This document shows positions 43,871 through 53,420 of a stretch of DNA of 64,000 bases, piece after piece. The stretch is from assembly GCF_000715505.1 (NCBI RefSeq), contig NZ_JHEH01000007.1, positions 111,796 through 175,795 of the forward strand, read 5' to 3'. Within the stretch, counting starts at the first letter, position 1. Each line of letters begins with the position of its first letter. The notes beneath the pieces were generated by a model, which searched no databases, was not told the DNA's origin, and was given only the letters and a program-made list of their open reading frames with translations. The position numbers were made by a program, and so were the translations under genes. The DNA is from Thioclava dalianensis (GTDB taxonomy: Bacteria; Pseudomonadota; Alphaproteobacteria; Rhodobacterales; Rhodobacteraceae).

Positions 43871-46060
43871 ATGGCTGATTTCAAATACGAACTGGGCAGC
43901 GACGGCGTGGCCGTCATCACATGGGACGTGCCCGAGAAATCGATGAATGTGATGAGTATGGAAGGCTTCAGCCTTCTCGACAGCTTCATCGACAAGGCGC
44001 TGGCGGACGAGGCCTGCAAAGGCGTGGTCATCACCTCCGCCAAGCCCGACTTCGCAGGCGGCATGGATCTCAACGTGATCGCCGATATGCGCAAAGGGGG
44101 TGCTCAGGCGATCTTTGATGGCGTCATGAGCATGCATCACGTCCTGCGCAAGATCGAGCGCGCGGGCATGGACCCCAAGACCCTCAAGGGCGGTAAGCCG
44201 ATTGCAGCAGCCCTGCCCGGCACAGCGCTTGGCATCGGGCTGGAGCTGCCGCTCTCGACCCATCGCATCTTTGCCGCCGACAACCCCAAGGCCAAGATCG
44301 GCCTGCCCGAGATCATGGTCGGGATCTTCCCCGGCGGTGGCGGCACGACGCGGCTGTCGCGCAAGCTGGGGGCAATGGTCGCAGCGCCCTTCCTGCTGGA
44401 AGGCAAGCTGTCGGACCCGAAGAAAGCCAAGGCAGCCGGCCTGATCGACGAGGTGGTCGAGGACCCGATCGCTGCAGCAAAAGACTGGGTCTTGAATGCC
44501 AAGGATGCCGATCTGGTCAAACCGTGGGACGCAAAGGGCTACAAGATGCCCGGCGGCGCACCCTATCATCCGGCGGGCTTCATGACCTTCATGGGCGCCT
44601 CTGCGATGGTGCATGGCAAGACCAGTGGTGTCTATCCTGCCGCCAAGGCCTTGCTCAGCGCAGTCTATGAAGGCGCGCTCGTGCCCTTCGACCAAGCCAT
44701 CAAGATCGAGGCACGCTGGTTCACCCATGTGCTGATGAACCCCTCCTCCACCGCGATGATCCGCTCGCTCTTCATCAATAAGGGCGCGTTGGAGAAAGGC
44801 GCGAACCGTCCCGATGCGCCCGATCAGACCGTCAAGAAGGTTGGCGTGCTCGGTGCAGGCATGATGGGGGCGGGCATTGCCTATGTCTCGGCCAATGCGG
44901 GCATCGAAGTCGTGCTGATCGACAATGCGCAGGACGCAGCCGATCGCGGTCGCGCCCATGCCGAGGGCATTCTCGACAAGGGCATCGCGCGCAAGAAGGT
45001 CACCGAAGAGAAAAAGGCGCAGGTGCTGGGCCGGATCACCGCCACCACCGATTACGCCAAACTTGAGGGCTGCGATCTGATCGTGGAGGCCGTGTTCGAA
45101 GATCCGGGCGTGAAGGCCGAGGTCACGAAGAAGGCCGAAGGCGTAATCGCCGAGAGCGCAATCTTTGCGACCAACACCTCGACCCTGCCGATCACCGAGC
45201 TGGCCAAGGCCAGCGCGCGCCCCGAGCAGTTCATTGGCATCCATTTCTTCTCGCCCGTCGAGAAGATGAACCTTGTCGAGATCATCAAGGGGGCAAAGAC
45301 CGGTCCGGTCGCCGTGGCCAAAGCGCTCGATTTCGTGCGCCAGATCCGCAAGACGCCGATCGTGGTGAATGACGCGCGCTTCTTCTACGCCAATCGCTGC
45401 ATCATCCCCTATATCAACGAGGGGATCCGCATGGTCGCCGAAGGGGTGAACCCGACGCTGGTCGAGCATGCCGCAACGCAGGTAGGCATGCCGCTGGGGC
45501 CGCTGCAGCTGGTCGACGAGACCTCGATTGATCTGGGCGTGAAGATCGCGAAGGCCACGAAAGCCGCGATGGGCGATGCCTATCCGGACGGGGCGGTCGA
45601 TGACGTGCTGTTTTGGATGGCCGACGGGGGCCGGATGGGGCGCAAGTCGAACGCGGGCTTCTACGACTATGACGAGAAGGGCAAGCGTCAGGGCCTCTGG
45701 GAAGGTCTCGACGCCAAGTTCCCGCGCGCCGATGAGCAGCCCGACGTGCATCACGTTCAGCACCGTCTGCTGATGGCCCAGGTGCTTGAGGCCGTGCGTG
45801 CGTTTGAGCAAGGCGTGCTTGAGGATATCCGCGAGGGCGATGTCGGTGCGATCCTCGGCTGGGGCTTTGCACCGTGGTCGGGCGGGCCGTTCTCGTGGCT
45901 CGACATCATCGGGGCAGCCAAAGCCGTCGAGATCTGCGAGGCGCTCACCGCCCAATATGGCGCGCGCTTCGAGACGCCCGCCCTGCTGCGCGACATCGCG
46001 GCCAAGGGTGACACGTTCTACGCGCGCTTCGGCGAGGGTCAGGCGGCTAAGGCTGCCTGA
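43871..46060 (+). CDS. fadB: Multifunctional fatty-acid oxidation protein (enoyl-CoA hydratase / 3-hydroxyacyl-CoA dehydrogenase)
   Basis: A 729-residue alpha subunit of the beta-oxidation complex. The N-terminal crotonase domain (about residues 1-190) contains AALPGTALGIGLELPLS and KIGLPEIMVGIFPGGGGTTRL. The NAD-binding GVLGAGMMGAGIAYVSA starts near residue 324, followed by the dehydrogenase domain with IGIHFFSPVEKMNLVEII. GGAGGGA is just before the ATG at 43871. Confidence 0.96.
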   Translation: MADFKYELGSDGVAVITWDVPEKSMNVMSMEGFSLLDSFIDKALADEACKGVVITSAKPDFAGGMDLNVIADMRKGGAQAIFDGVMSMHHVLRKIERAGMDPKTLKGGKPIAAALPGTALGIGLELPLSTHRIFAADNPKAKIGLPEIMVGIFPGGGGTTRLSRKLGAMVAAPFLLEGKLSDPKKAKAAGLIDEVVEDPIAAAKDWVLNAKDADLVKPWDAKGYKMPGGAPYHPAGFMTFMGASAMVHGKTSGVYPAAKALLSAVYEGALVPFDQAIKIEARWFTHVLMNPSSTAMIRSLFINKGALEKGANRPDAPDQTVKKVGVLGAGMMGAGIAYVSANAGIEVVLIDNAQDAADRGRAHAEGILDKGIARKKVTEEKKAQVLGRITATTDYAKLEGCDLIVEAVFEDPGVKAEVTKKAEGVIAESAIFATNTSTLPITELAKASARPEQFIGIHFFSPVEKMNLVEIIKGAKTGPVAVAKALDFVRQIRKTPIVVNDARFFYANRCIIPYINEGIRMVAEGVNPTLVEHAATQVGMPLGPLQLVDETSIDLGVKIAKATKAAMGDAYPDGAVDDVLFWMADGGRMGRKSNAGFYDYDEKGKRQGLWEGLDAKFPRADEQPDVHHVQHRLLMAQVLEAVRAFEQGVLEDIREGDVGAILGWGFAPWSGGPFSWLDIIGAAKAVEICEALTAQYGARFETPALLRDIAAKGDTFYARFGEGQAAKAA

Positions 46061-46118
46061 TCAAGAGACGTGCGACCGGGCGGAGCAACGGTTCCCTTCC
46101 GCCGCGCCGGTCACCGCG

Positions 46119-46148
46119 AAACGCCGGGGTCACAGGACCCCGGCGTTT
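46119..46148 (+). terminator. Intrinsic terminator of gst-fadA-fadB
   Basis: A perfect 13-bp stem AAACGCCGGGGTC / GACCCCGGCGTTT with a 4-base ACAG loop, directly followed by TC and with a T-rich 3' arm end. It lies between convergent fadB and the Hint-domain gene. Confidence 0.85.
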
Positions 46149-46172
46149 TCGTATCACGCAAAGAGGCTGGCC

Positions 46173-46838
46173 CTATTCGTTGGCGCAAGCCGGGGTGCCC
46201 CAAACATCCTGCGCAATCATTTTACCAACAAGTGAGCAGGCCATTTCCATCGGCAGCGGGTTGTAAAGCGACGCATCCGGCGAGACCTGCTTTGCAAGGT
46301 CGTCGCGCATGATGGACCCGCAATGCATCATGCCGGTCCCATTGGCATAGATGACCTCTTCGCATTCGAACTCCGGCACCACGACGTCGATCTTGTAATG
46401 CGGGCTCACCCGCGCGATCCCCCGATAGCCCTCAAGCGCCGCCGCTTGGATCAGCGCGAAGGGATCGTCAAATGCGGCCTCCGCCGCATCGCTTTCCACC
46501 AGCACCGTCTGCTCGGGCAGCAGCAACATTTCAACCTTATTGCCCAGCGCCCCCGCAGGCACGGCAAGCGGCTTGAAATGGCGTGGGCAATTGCGCGCCC
46601 CGAGGCAAAGCTGCATACGTTTCACCGCTATCACCGGGCGCGGACCATGATCAAAGGTCATCACCACATCGCCTGCGACGATCCCCTCAACCGGGCGCCA
46701 CCCCATCGCAGTGGCAATCAAGGTGCCCGCGACGATCCCCGTGCTTTGCATCATCGCGTCAGGTTGTGCCGAGGCGTCACTCCAACTCGCGCTTAAGGCG
46801 AAATCATCGTCTGGCGTGTTGGCAGCAGCGTCAAACAT
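46173..46838 (-). CDS. Hint-domain-like protein lacking the usual catalytic residues
   Basis: A 221-residue protein with the Hint (hedgehog/intein) layout of the Hint_2 group: GTLIATAMGWRPVEGIVAGDVVMTFDHG, then RHFKPLAVPAGALG, LLLPEQTVLVES, and a C-terminal hydrophilic part. In the usual motif Cys-Phe-x-x-GT the Cys is replaced (GIVAGT), and the downstream PxH is also lost (LLLPEQTVL). So self-splicing or cleavage chemistry is unlikely; the domain may be a structural remnant. AAGGAAG precedes the ATG at 46838. Such proteins are common in Rhodobacterales, their role unknown. Confidence 0.7.
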   Translation of the reverse strand: MFDAAANTPDDDFALSASWSDASAQPDAMMQSTGIVAGTLIATAMGWRPVEGIVAGDVVMTFDHGPRPVIAVKRMQLCLGARNCPRHFKPLAVPAGALGNKVEMLLLPEQTVLVESDAAEAAFDDPFALIQAAALEGYRGIARVSPHYKIDVVVPEFECEEVIYANGTGMMHCGSIMRDDLAKQVSPDASLYNPLPMEMACSLVGKMIAQDVWGTPACANE

Positions 46839-47046
46839 TTCCGTCTTCCTTCTGAAGAGCTCGCGCAGCGGAGCATGTGTTTCTTGCGGACCAGTCGAAG
46901 GGATGGTGAAGAAATTTCCGGGGCCGAAATGTGGCGAGATTGCGGCGAGAGGCGCAAAATAGGCACAATTTGGCACACTCGACCGTGATATCCCCGCCAA
47001 AAAGCCTTATTGCGGCCCCGCCCGGAGCGATCTTCAAGGCGCGATC

Positions 47047-47694
47047 TCAGAAGCTGTAGTCAAACCGCGCGATGTCACTGGCTGCGAGTCGCGCCACACA
47101 TTCCGCTGCGTCATCGGAATAGTAACCGCGCCAGTCACTCGCGCGAATGGAGAAATTGTGTCGCTCGAAAGGGGTGATCGCAAAGCCAAGATGTGCCTCC
47201 AGAGGGGCGGCATCCTCTTGGGCATGTTCAAGCCGGATATAGAGATCGCAGCACGGCTGGCTGTCAGCACCGCGCATGTAGCTGTCATAGGGTGCCGCTT
47301 TGAGCGAGGCTTGGGTATGCTCGGCGTGCAGAAACTCTGAGAAATCCAAACGGCGGGCGAGATCCACGGCCGGATGCGCGAAACGCTGCGTGCGGAGCCA
47401 GTGATAGTAGCTCACCATCCGGTCCCACGGATTGCGCACAAGCGTGAAGGTGAAATATTCGCGCGCCTGCTGGGGCGTATAAAGCCCGATCCCGTCCGAT
47501 AAGGTGCTGTGCTTCCACAACCTTCCCGCCGTCTTCACATCCTTCAACCGATGCCTGCGCCTTTGCGCTTTGGGCGTATCGCCGATCAGCAGATCATCGG
47601 CCTGCGCGCGCGCCTCAAGCGCCAGCGACAACGCGGTGCCGCCCGTCTTGGGGATATGCACGAAAATGAATTTGCGGCCATGCGATACGATCAT
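47047..47694 (-). CDS. Sulfotransferase-family-like protein
   Basis: A 215-residue protein. The N-terminal PAPS-binding segment FVHIPKTGGTAL (5'-phosphosulfate loop) and LVRNPWDRMVSYYHW (3'-phosphate region) match the sulfotransferase superfamily. The acceptor is unknown. The start was placed at 47694 (MIVSHGRKF), because the extension to 47841 crosses the divergent synthetase gene start. It is downstream of nothing obvious; the 208-base gap to the Hint gene has no clear feature. Confidence 0.82.
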   Translation of the reverse strand: MIVSHGRKFIFVHIPKTGGTALSLALEARAQADDLLIGDTPKAQRRRHRLKDVKTAGRLWKHSTLSDGIGLYTPQQAREYFTFTLVRNPWDRMVSYYHWLRTQRFAHPAVDLARRLDFSEFLHAEHTQASLKAAPYDSYMRGADSQPCCDLYIRLEHAQEDAAPLEAHLGFAITPFERHNFSIRASDWRGYYSDDAAECVARLAASDIARFDYSF

Positions 47695-47794
47695 GCAGCC
47701 CACGGTAATCGCGCCTTTACGCGCGCGCAAACCCCCTTCCCTTTCGCGAACACTCGTCCGAAGATGCGACAAGGATCGAGATGAGGAGATCGCG

Positions 47795-49429
47795 ATGGGA
47801 TGGCTTGCCGACGAAACCGGGCTCGAGAAATGCGCGGCCAATTATGTACCGCTCACGCCGCTGTCGCATCTCAACCGGGCGCTTGAGCTGTTTCCCGAAC
47901 GGATCGCCGTGATCCACGGCGCGCGTCAGTTCACCTATCGCGACTACCACGCCCGGGTGAGCCAGCTTGCCTCGGCGCTCACCGCGCGCGGGGTCGCACC
48001 GGGCGATGTCGTGGCAACGCTTTTGCCCAATTCGCTCGCACAGGTGGAGGCGCATTTCGGCGTGCCAGCCTGCGGCGCGGTTCTCAATGCGATCAACACG
48101 CGCCTGGATGCGGGCACGGTGGCCTATATCTTCGAGCATGGCGGCGCCAAACTCGTCTTATGCGACAGCTCCGTGCTGGCCGTGGCCGAAGAGGCGGTCA
48201 AGGCAATGTCGGGTCCGGCCCCGCAGATCATCGAGGTGGCCGATCCCGATTACGACTACGCGCCCACCGGACACTATCTGGAATATGAAGAGTTGCTGGC
48301 AAAGGGCGATCCGAATTTCGCCTGGATCATGCCGCAGGATGAATGGGAGAGCATCGCGCTCAACTATACCTCCGGGACGACAGGGCGGCCCAAGGGCGTC
48401 GTCTATCACCATCGCGGCGCCTATCTCTCGACACAGGCCAATATGATCTCGTGGCGGATGCAGCTTTACCCGGTACTTTTGACCATCGTGCCACTGTTTC
48501 ACTGCAATAGCTGGACGCATAGCTGGATGGTGCCCATGCTGGGCGGCACGGTCGTGTGCTGTCGCGACATCACGGCCAAGGCGATCTATGACGCAATCGC
48601 CGATCACAATGTCACCCATTTCGGCGGCGCGCCGATCGTGCTCAACATGATCGTCAATTCCAAGGAAATCGACCGGCGCGAATTCGACCATATCGTCGAG
48701 GTCTTCACCGCAGGCGCGCCGCCTCCCGCAGCCACGCTTGCCGCAATCGAGCCGCTGGGCTTCAACGTCACGCAGGTCTACGGGCTGACCGAGACCTACG
48801 GGCCCTCTGTCGAATGCACCTGGAAGCCCGCTTGGGACGGCACAGAGGGCGAGGCGCGGGCCGAGCTGAAAGCGCGCACCGGGATGATGATGCCGATGAT
48901 GGAAAGCGTCAGCGTCTTTGATAACGGCAAGGAAGTCGCGCGCGACGCAGCCCATCTGGGCGAGATCGTGATGCGCGGCAATATGGTGATGAAGGGCTAT
49001 TACAAGAACCCGCAGGCCACGCAGGATGCCTTTGCGGGGGGCGTGTTCCATTCCGGCGACATCGCCTTTTTGCATGACGATGGCTACATCAAGATCACCG
49101 ACCGGGCGAAGGATATCATCATCTCGGGCGGCGAGAATGTCTCTTCGGTCGAGGTTGAGGGCGTGATTGCGGCGCATCCGGCGGTCTCTCTCTGCGCCGT
49201 CGTCGCCAAGCCAGACGACACGTGGGGCGAGGTGCCTTGCGCCTTTGTCGAGCTGAAAGACGGCGCAGAGGCCAGTGAGTCCGAGATCATCGCGCATTGC
49301 CGCGCCCGGCTCGCGGGGTTCAAGACGCCAAAGCGGGTTATTTTTACCGAACTGCCCAAGACCTCGACCGGCAAGATCCAGAAGTTCGAGCTGCGCGCCG
49401 TGGCCAAACTGCTGGACCGCGAGACCTGA
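47795..49429 (+). CDS. Acyl-CoA synthetase (AMP-forming)
   Basis: A 544-residue member of the adenylate-forming superfamily. Motifs: YTSGTTGRPKGV (P-loop-like), YGLTETYGP, HSGDIAF and the C-terminal catalytic Lys in STGKIQKFEL. It activates carboxylic acids to CoA thioesters; medium-chain fatty acids or methylthiopropionate (DmdB-like) are possible from the family. GAGGAGA lies before the ATG at 47795. An upstream in-frame extension is not supported. Confidence 0.9.
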   Translation: MGWLADETGLEKCAANYVPLTPLSHLNRALELFPERIAVIHGARQFTYRDYHARVSQLASALTARGVAPGDVVATLLPNSLAQVEAHFGVPACGAVLNAINTRLDAGTVAYIFEHGGAKLVLCDSSVLAVAEEAVKAMSGPAPQIIEVADPDYDYAPTGHYLEYEELLAKGDPNFAWIMPQDEWESIALNYTSGTTGRPKGVVYHHRGAYLSTQANMISWRMQLYPVLLTIVPLFHCNSWTHSWMVPMLGGTVVCCRDITAKAIYDAIADHNVTHFGGAPIVLNMIVNSKEIDRREFDHIVEVFTAGAPPPAATLAAIEPLGFNVTQVYGLTETYGPSVECTWKPAWDGTEGEARAELKARTGMMMPMMESVSVFDNGKEVARDAAHLGEIVMRGNMVMKGYYKNPQATQDAFAGGVFHSGDIAFLHDDGYIKITDRAKDIIISGGENVSSVEVEGVIAAHPAVSLCAVVAKPDDTWGEVPCAFVELKDGAEASESEIIAHCRARLAGFKTPKRVIFTELPKTSTGKIQKFELRAVAKLLDRET

Positions 49430-49499
49430 CCTAAAGCTGCTCGCGCAGGCGCCAAACGGAAGAGAGGCAAGCAACCCAAGGACTTGTCAGATTGACCCT

Positions 49500-49524
49500 C
49501 CGGCAGGATCCGTTATCCTGCCGG
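49500..49524. terminator. Hairpin between acyl-CoA synthetase and unknown gene
   Basis: Perfect 10-bp arms CCGGCAGGAT / ATCCTGCCGG with a 5-base loop, flanked by TTGACC and GGTCAA. It could terminate the synthetase transcript. No T-run follows, so a regulatory or weak-terminator role is equally possible. Confidence 0.55.
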
Positions 49525-49549
49525 TCAACAAGAGCAGCAATGGGTCCAA

Positions 49550-50569
49550 ATGACCGCCCTATCCGAATATGAAAGGCTCGAAGCCATCGGGTTGTGGCGC
49601 CCTGAGCCCGGGGCGCAGCGCCGCGAGGTGATCGTGTCGCTGGGCGATGCGAGCGTGGTGATTTCGGATAGCAAATCAAGCTCGGCCCTCGCGCATTGGT
49701 CTCTGCCGGCGATGATCCGGCGCAATCCCGGCACGCGGCCTGCCCTATTCGCGCCCTCCGACGAGCCCGGCGAAGAGCTTGAAATCGAAGACGAAACCAT
49801 GATCGCCGCGATCGAGAAGGTGCATGTCATCATCGAGACCCACCGCCCCCATCCGGGCCGGTTGCGGGGGGTTCTGATCGGCGCCGTGGTGCTGGCGTTC
49901 GGGGCCGTGGGCATCCTGTGGGTGCCGGGTGCGATGGTCAACCACGCAGCGAGCATCACGCCTCAGGCCAAGCGCATCGAGATCGGGCGCAAGCTGCTAA
50001 CCGAGCTGGCGACAATGACCGGCCCGCCCTGCCGCTCTGGTCCCGGCGATCGCGCGCTCTCGCAACTGTCCGCGCGGTTGCCTGCGCATGCGACGATTGT
50101 GGTGTTGCCCGAGGCGCTTGCGGGCGCGCGGCTGTTGCCCGGCAAGCTCGCCGTGGTCGGGCGCAACACGATTGACGGCCCAGATACGCCCGAGGTCGTG
50201 GCGGGCTACCTGATCGCAGCCGAGGCCTCGGGGAGCGACGACACGCCGCTCAAGCGGATGCTAGAGGCTCTGGGGCCTGCGGCCTCGCTCCGGCTCATGA
50301 CCACGGGCAACCTGCCCGATAGCGGCATTGTAGACTATGCCAAGCGCCTGCTGCGCGAGCCGCCCGAGCGCGCCGATAGCGACACGCTGCTACGGGCTTT
50401 CAAAGCGGCCGGGGTCAGCTCGACCCCATACGCCTATGCGCTTGATCCGACGGGGGAAAGCGTGCTCAGCCTGATCGAAGCCGATCCCTTCAAAGGCGCC
50501 CCTGCCCCGCGCCCGGTTCTGGCGGATGCGCAATGGGTCGCGCTGCAAGATATCTGCACGGCGAGCTAG
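49550..50569 (+). CDS. Unknown single-pass membrane protein
   Basis: A 339-residue protein with a cytoplasmic N-terminus of about 105 residues, one membrane helix (GVLIGAVVLAFGAVGILWV) and a large C-terminal domain of mostly Ala/Leu-rich helices. I do not recognise the fold; there is no HExxH. Its stop lies three bases from the convergent SPOR-protein stop. The start is uncertain because the ribosome site is weak. Confidence 0.65.
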   Translation: MTALSEYERLEAIGLWRPEPGAQRREVIVSLGDASVVISDSKSSSALAHWSLPAMIRRNPGTRPALFAPSDEPGEELEIEDETMIAAIEKVHVIIETHRPHPGRLRGVLIGAVVLAFGAVGILWVPGAMVNHAASITPQAKRIEIGRKLLTELATMTGPPCRSGPGDRALSQLSARLPAHATIVVLPEALAGARLLPGKLAVVGRNTIDGPDTPEVVAGYLIAAEASGSDDTPLKRMLEALGPAASLRLMTTGNLPDSGIVDYAKRLLREPPERADSDTLLRAFKAAGVSSTPYAYALDPTGESVLSLIEADPFKGAPAPRPVLADAQWVALQDICTAS

Positions 50570-50572
50570 GCG

Positions 50573-51490
50573 CTAGCGGACGAACGCATCTCCGAACCCT
50601 GCGCGCCGGACCGTGGGCAGAGCCTTAATCGCCGCCGCGTGGCTGGCGAACGGACCGGCATATATCACGGTAAACCGCCCGGAATGACCGCGCGAGACCG
50701 GCAGACCAAGGGCCTGCAAGCGCACCCGCGCCGCGTCCGCATTGCCGGGCGCGGAAAAGCTGCCCGCCTGGACGAAGCGCCCGCCGGTCGGCATCCCCGC
50801 ATGCGCCCGCGTCACCTGCACGCCAGTTGGCGCAAGGGTCTGGGGCCGTGGCTGCGCGATCATCTTCATCGGAACCGATTGGCTCCAGCTTTGCTCCATC
50901 TGCGCGGTCCCCGCAGCGCTGCGCGGCCCGCGGAAGGGATTGAGCCTGCCATCGTCAAATGCGGGCTCCCAGCCGCCTTCGGGCATCTCCGAGGTGATCC
51001 GGACCGGGGCCAATCCCCCCACCGAGACTTCATTCGAATAGACTGAGCCACGCGCGCGTGTGCCCGGAGCATGATGCACGACGCGCACCCGGCGCGGTGC
51101 ATGGGCCACCGGGGCCTTTTGGGTGACGGTCGTCATGACCGGCGCTGCAGCCACGACCGAGGTGTTCTTGGGCCTGGAAGCAGACGGTGCGACGGGCTTG
51201 GCGGTCGCGACGGTCACATCCGGCACGACCACGGGTGTCGCGGCTTTCGCTGTGTCGAGCGTCGGTTTATAGCCACAGACCTGACTTTGGTCGCGATTGA
51301 TCCGCGCCACCCATGTCGTGGCGCCCGCCAGACCGGCCCGGACGAAGGCGCAGCCCTTGCTGTCAACATATTGCCGACCCGTAAACCCAGCGGGGGGCGT
51401 TTCGGCAGGCACGTAGGTCAGCGCCCACGCGCTGCTTGCCGAAATCACGCCCCCAAGCAGGCCCACGCCCAATAGTCCGGAAATTCGCAT
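50573..51490 (-). CDS. Secreted SPOR-domain protein
   Basis: A 305-residue exported protein: signal peptide MRISGLLGVGLLGGVISASSAWA, a Cys-containing middle, a Pro/Ala/Val-rich linker (residues about 80-210), and a C-terminal SPOR domain (GGRFVQAGSFSAPGNADAARVRLQALGLPVSRG to the end) that binds denuded peptidoglycan. It should act at the division septum. Start chosen at 51490, twelve bases inside the longest frame, at the signal peptide. Confidence 0.85.
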   Translation of the reverse strand: MRISGLLGVGLLGGVISASSAWALTYVPAETPPAGFTGRQYVDSKGCAFVRAGLAGATTWVARINRDQSQVCGYKPTLDTAKAATPVVVPDVTVATAKPVAPSASRPKNTSVVAAAPVMTTVTQKAPVAHAPRRVRVVHHAPGTRARGSVYSNEVSVGGLAPVRITSEMPEGGWEPAFDDGRLNPFRGPRSAAGTAQMEQSWSQSVPMKMIAQPRPQTLAPTGVQVTRAHAGMPTGGRFVQAGSFSAPGNADAARVRLQALGLPVSRGHSGRFTVIYAGPFASHAAAIKALPTVRRAGFGDAFVR

Positions 51491-51558
51491 GATTGCCCCC
51501 AACGCGTATCGCCCGGAAAAGATGGACGAAACCTGCCGCTGAGTAAAGAGGGAAGGGC

Positions 51559-52191
51559 TTATTTGGTGCCGAACATCCGATCACCCGCATCCCCTAGACC
51601 CGGCACGATATAGGCGTGATCGTCTAGCCGCTCATCCAGCGAGGCGGTGACAATCGGCACATCGGGATGGGCCTCGCGCATCCGCGCCACACCCTCAGGG
51701 GCTGCGAGAAGGCACAGAAAGCGGATATTGCGCGCGCCCTTGGCCTTGATCAGATCGATCGCCGCGACCGAGCTGTTGCCAGTGGCCAGCATCGGATCGA
51801 CGACGATGGTCAAGCGGTTCTCCAGATCGCTGGGCAGCTTACAGTAATACTCGACGGGTTGCAGCGTCTCGGGGTCGCGATAAAGCCCGACAAAGCCGAC
51901 CCGCGCCGCCGGGATCAGCTCGAGCACGCCATCAAGCAGACCGTTGCCCGCGCGCAGGATCGACACCAGCGCCAGCTTCTTGCCCTCAAGGATCGGCGCG
52001 TCCATTTCTTGCAGGGGGGTCTCGATCCGCTTGGTCGTCATCTCCAGCGTTCTGGTGATCTCATAGGCCAGAAGCAGGCTGATCTCGCGCAGAAGCTGCC
52101 GAAAGGAATTGGTCGAGGTGCTCTTGTCGCGCATCAGCGTCAATTTGTGCTGCACGAGCGGGTGGTTCACCACGGTCAAATGTTCGGTCAT
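51559..52191 (-). CDS. upp: Uracil phosphoribosyltransferase
   Basis: Makes UMP from uracil and PRPP. The 210-residue protein has the PRPP motif [16 protein letters not shown] and the C-terminal [13 protein letters not shown] typical of Upp. It is the last gene of the salvage operon and overlaps deoB (ATGA). The intervals before it in the operon are all ATGA-type overlaps. Confidence 0.97.
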   Translation of the reverse strand: MTEHLTVVNHPLVQHKLTLMRDKSTSTNSFRQLLREISLLLAYEITRTLEMTTKRIETPLQEMDAPILEGKKLALVSILRAGNGLLDGVLELIPAARVGFVGLYRDPETLQPVEYYCKLPSDLENRLTIVVDPMLATGNSSVAAIDLIKAKGARNIRFLCLLAAPEGVARMREAHPDVPIVTASLDERLDDHAYIVPGLGDAGDRMFGTK

Positions 52192-53420
52192 GTTCGGTCC
52201 CTCTGGAAAAACGACTGGCCCGGGCCTTGCGCCGGGATCTCAAGATGTGCAGCGATCGACGCGGCGATATCGGTGAAGGCGCGCAGCCCAAGCGCGCGCG
52301 GCGGCAGGCCCGGCGCATAGCCCAGGATCGGCACGCGCTCACGGGTGTGATCGGTCCCGTACCAGCTCGGATCATTGCCATGATCGGCGGTGAAGATCGC
52401 CAGATCGCCGGGGCGCAGATGCGCCAGAAACTCTCCGACCCGCCCATCGAACCACTCCAGCGCGCGCGCATAGCCCGCGATGTCGCGGCGATGGCCGTAC
52501 AGGCTGTCGAACTCGACGAAATTGGCGAAGGTCAGGCTGCCCTCCTCCGCCTCACCGGCCAGCCGCACGAGGTGATCGGCGAGATCGGCATCGCCCTTGC
52601 CCTTGTGCAGATGGCGCACGCCGCGATGGCTGAAAATGTCGCCGATCTTGCCGATGGCATGGGTCACACGGCCCGCATCATGCGCCCAATCGAGCACGGT
52701 CGGCGCGGGTGCGGGGATCGCGAAATCGCGCCGGTTGGGGGTGCGGGTAAACGCGCCATCCTCGCCGATGAACGGCCGCGCGATGACACGCCCCACTTTC
52801 ATTGCATGCAGCGTCGGCGCGAGCGCCTCGCATAGGCGGAGCAACCGCTCGAGACCGAAATGCGTCTCATGGGCTGCGATCTGAAACACGCTATCGGCGG
52901 AGGTGTAGCAGATCGGCCAGCCGGTGCGGATATGCTCATCACCCAGCTCGTTAAGAATGGTCGTGCCCGAGGCATGGCAATTGCCCAGAATACCGTCAGT
53001 GCCCGCCAGCTCGCAGGTCTTGACCACGAGATCGGGCGGGAAGCTCTCGAACTTGTCGGTGAAGTAGTGCCAATCCCACGGAACCGGCACACCCGCCAAT
53101 TCCCAATGACCCGAAGGCGTGTCCTTGCCCGGCGAAATCTCGGTAGCAGCCCCCCACAGCCCTTGCGGCTGCGCCCCGAGCCCCGGCGGCTTGGCGTCTG
53201 ATGCCAGCGTCACGGCAGCCCCAAGGCCCAGAGCGTCGAGATGCGGCAGCCGGAGCGGCCCGGAGCGGCCCTGATCCGCCTGCCCCGAAGCGCAGGCCTG
53301 CGCGATATGGCCCAAGGTGTTGGCGCCGGTATCGGGGCGCCCGTCATTGAAGAAGCGATCTGCATCGGGCGCACCACCGATGCCCACGCTGTCCATCACG
53401 ATCAAGAACGCCCGGCTCAT
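52188..53420 (-). CDS. deoB: Phosphopentomutase
   Basis: Interconverts (deoxy)ribose 1- and 5-phosphate. The 410-residue protein of the alkaline-phosphatase fold has the N-terminal metal/Ser site [16 protein letters not shown], the [14 protein letters not shown] region and the C-terminal metal site [19 protein letters not shown]. Its start overlaps the deoA stop. Confidence 0.97.
   Translation of the reverse strand: MSRAFLIVMDSVGIGGAPDADRFFNDGRPDTGANTLGHIAQACASGQADQGRSGPLRLPHLDALGLGAAVTLASDAKPPGLGAQPQGLWGAATEISPGKDTPSGHWELAGVPVPWDWHYFTDKFESFPPDLVVKTCELAGTDGILGNCHASGTTILNELGDEHIRTGWPICYTSADSVFQIAAHETHFGLERLLRLCEALAPTLHAMKVGRVIARPFIGEDGAFTRTPNRRDFAIPAPAPTVLDWAHDAGRVTHAIGKIGDIFSHRGVRHLHKGKGDADLADHLVRLAGEAEEGSLTFANFVEFDSLYGHRRDIAGYARALEWFDGRVGEFLAHLRPGDLAIFTADHGNDPSWYGTDHTRERVPILGYAPGLPPRALGLRAFTDIAASIAAHLEIPAQGPGQSFFQRDRT

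Noticed and set aside
43403..45955. Long open frame (about 850 codons) on the minus strand across fadA-fadB
   Set aside because: It is antisense to two clear beta-oxidation genes, has low-complexity His/Arg/Asp-rich composition and no domain; it is a by-product of GC-rich codon use.
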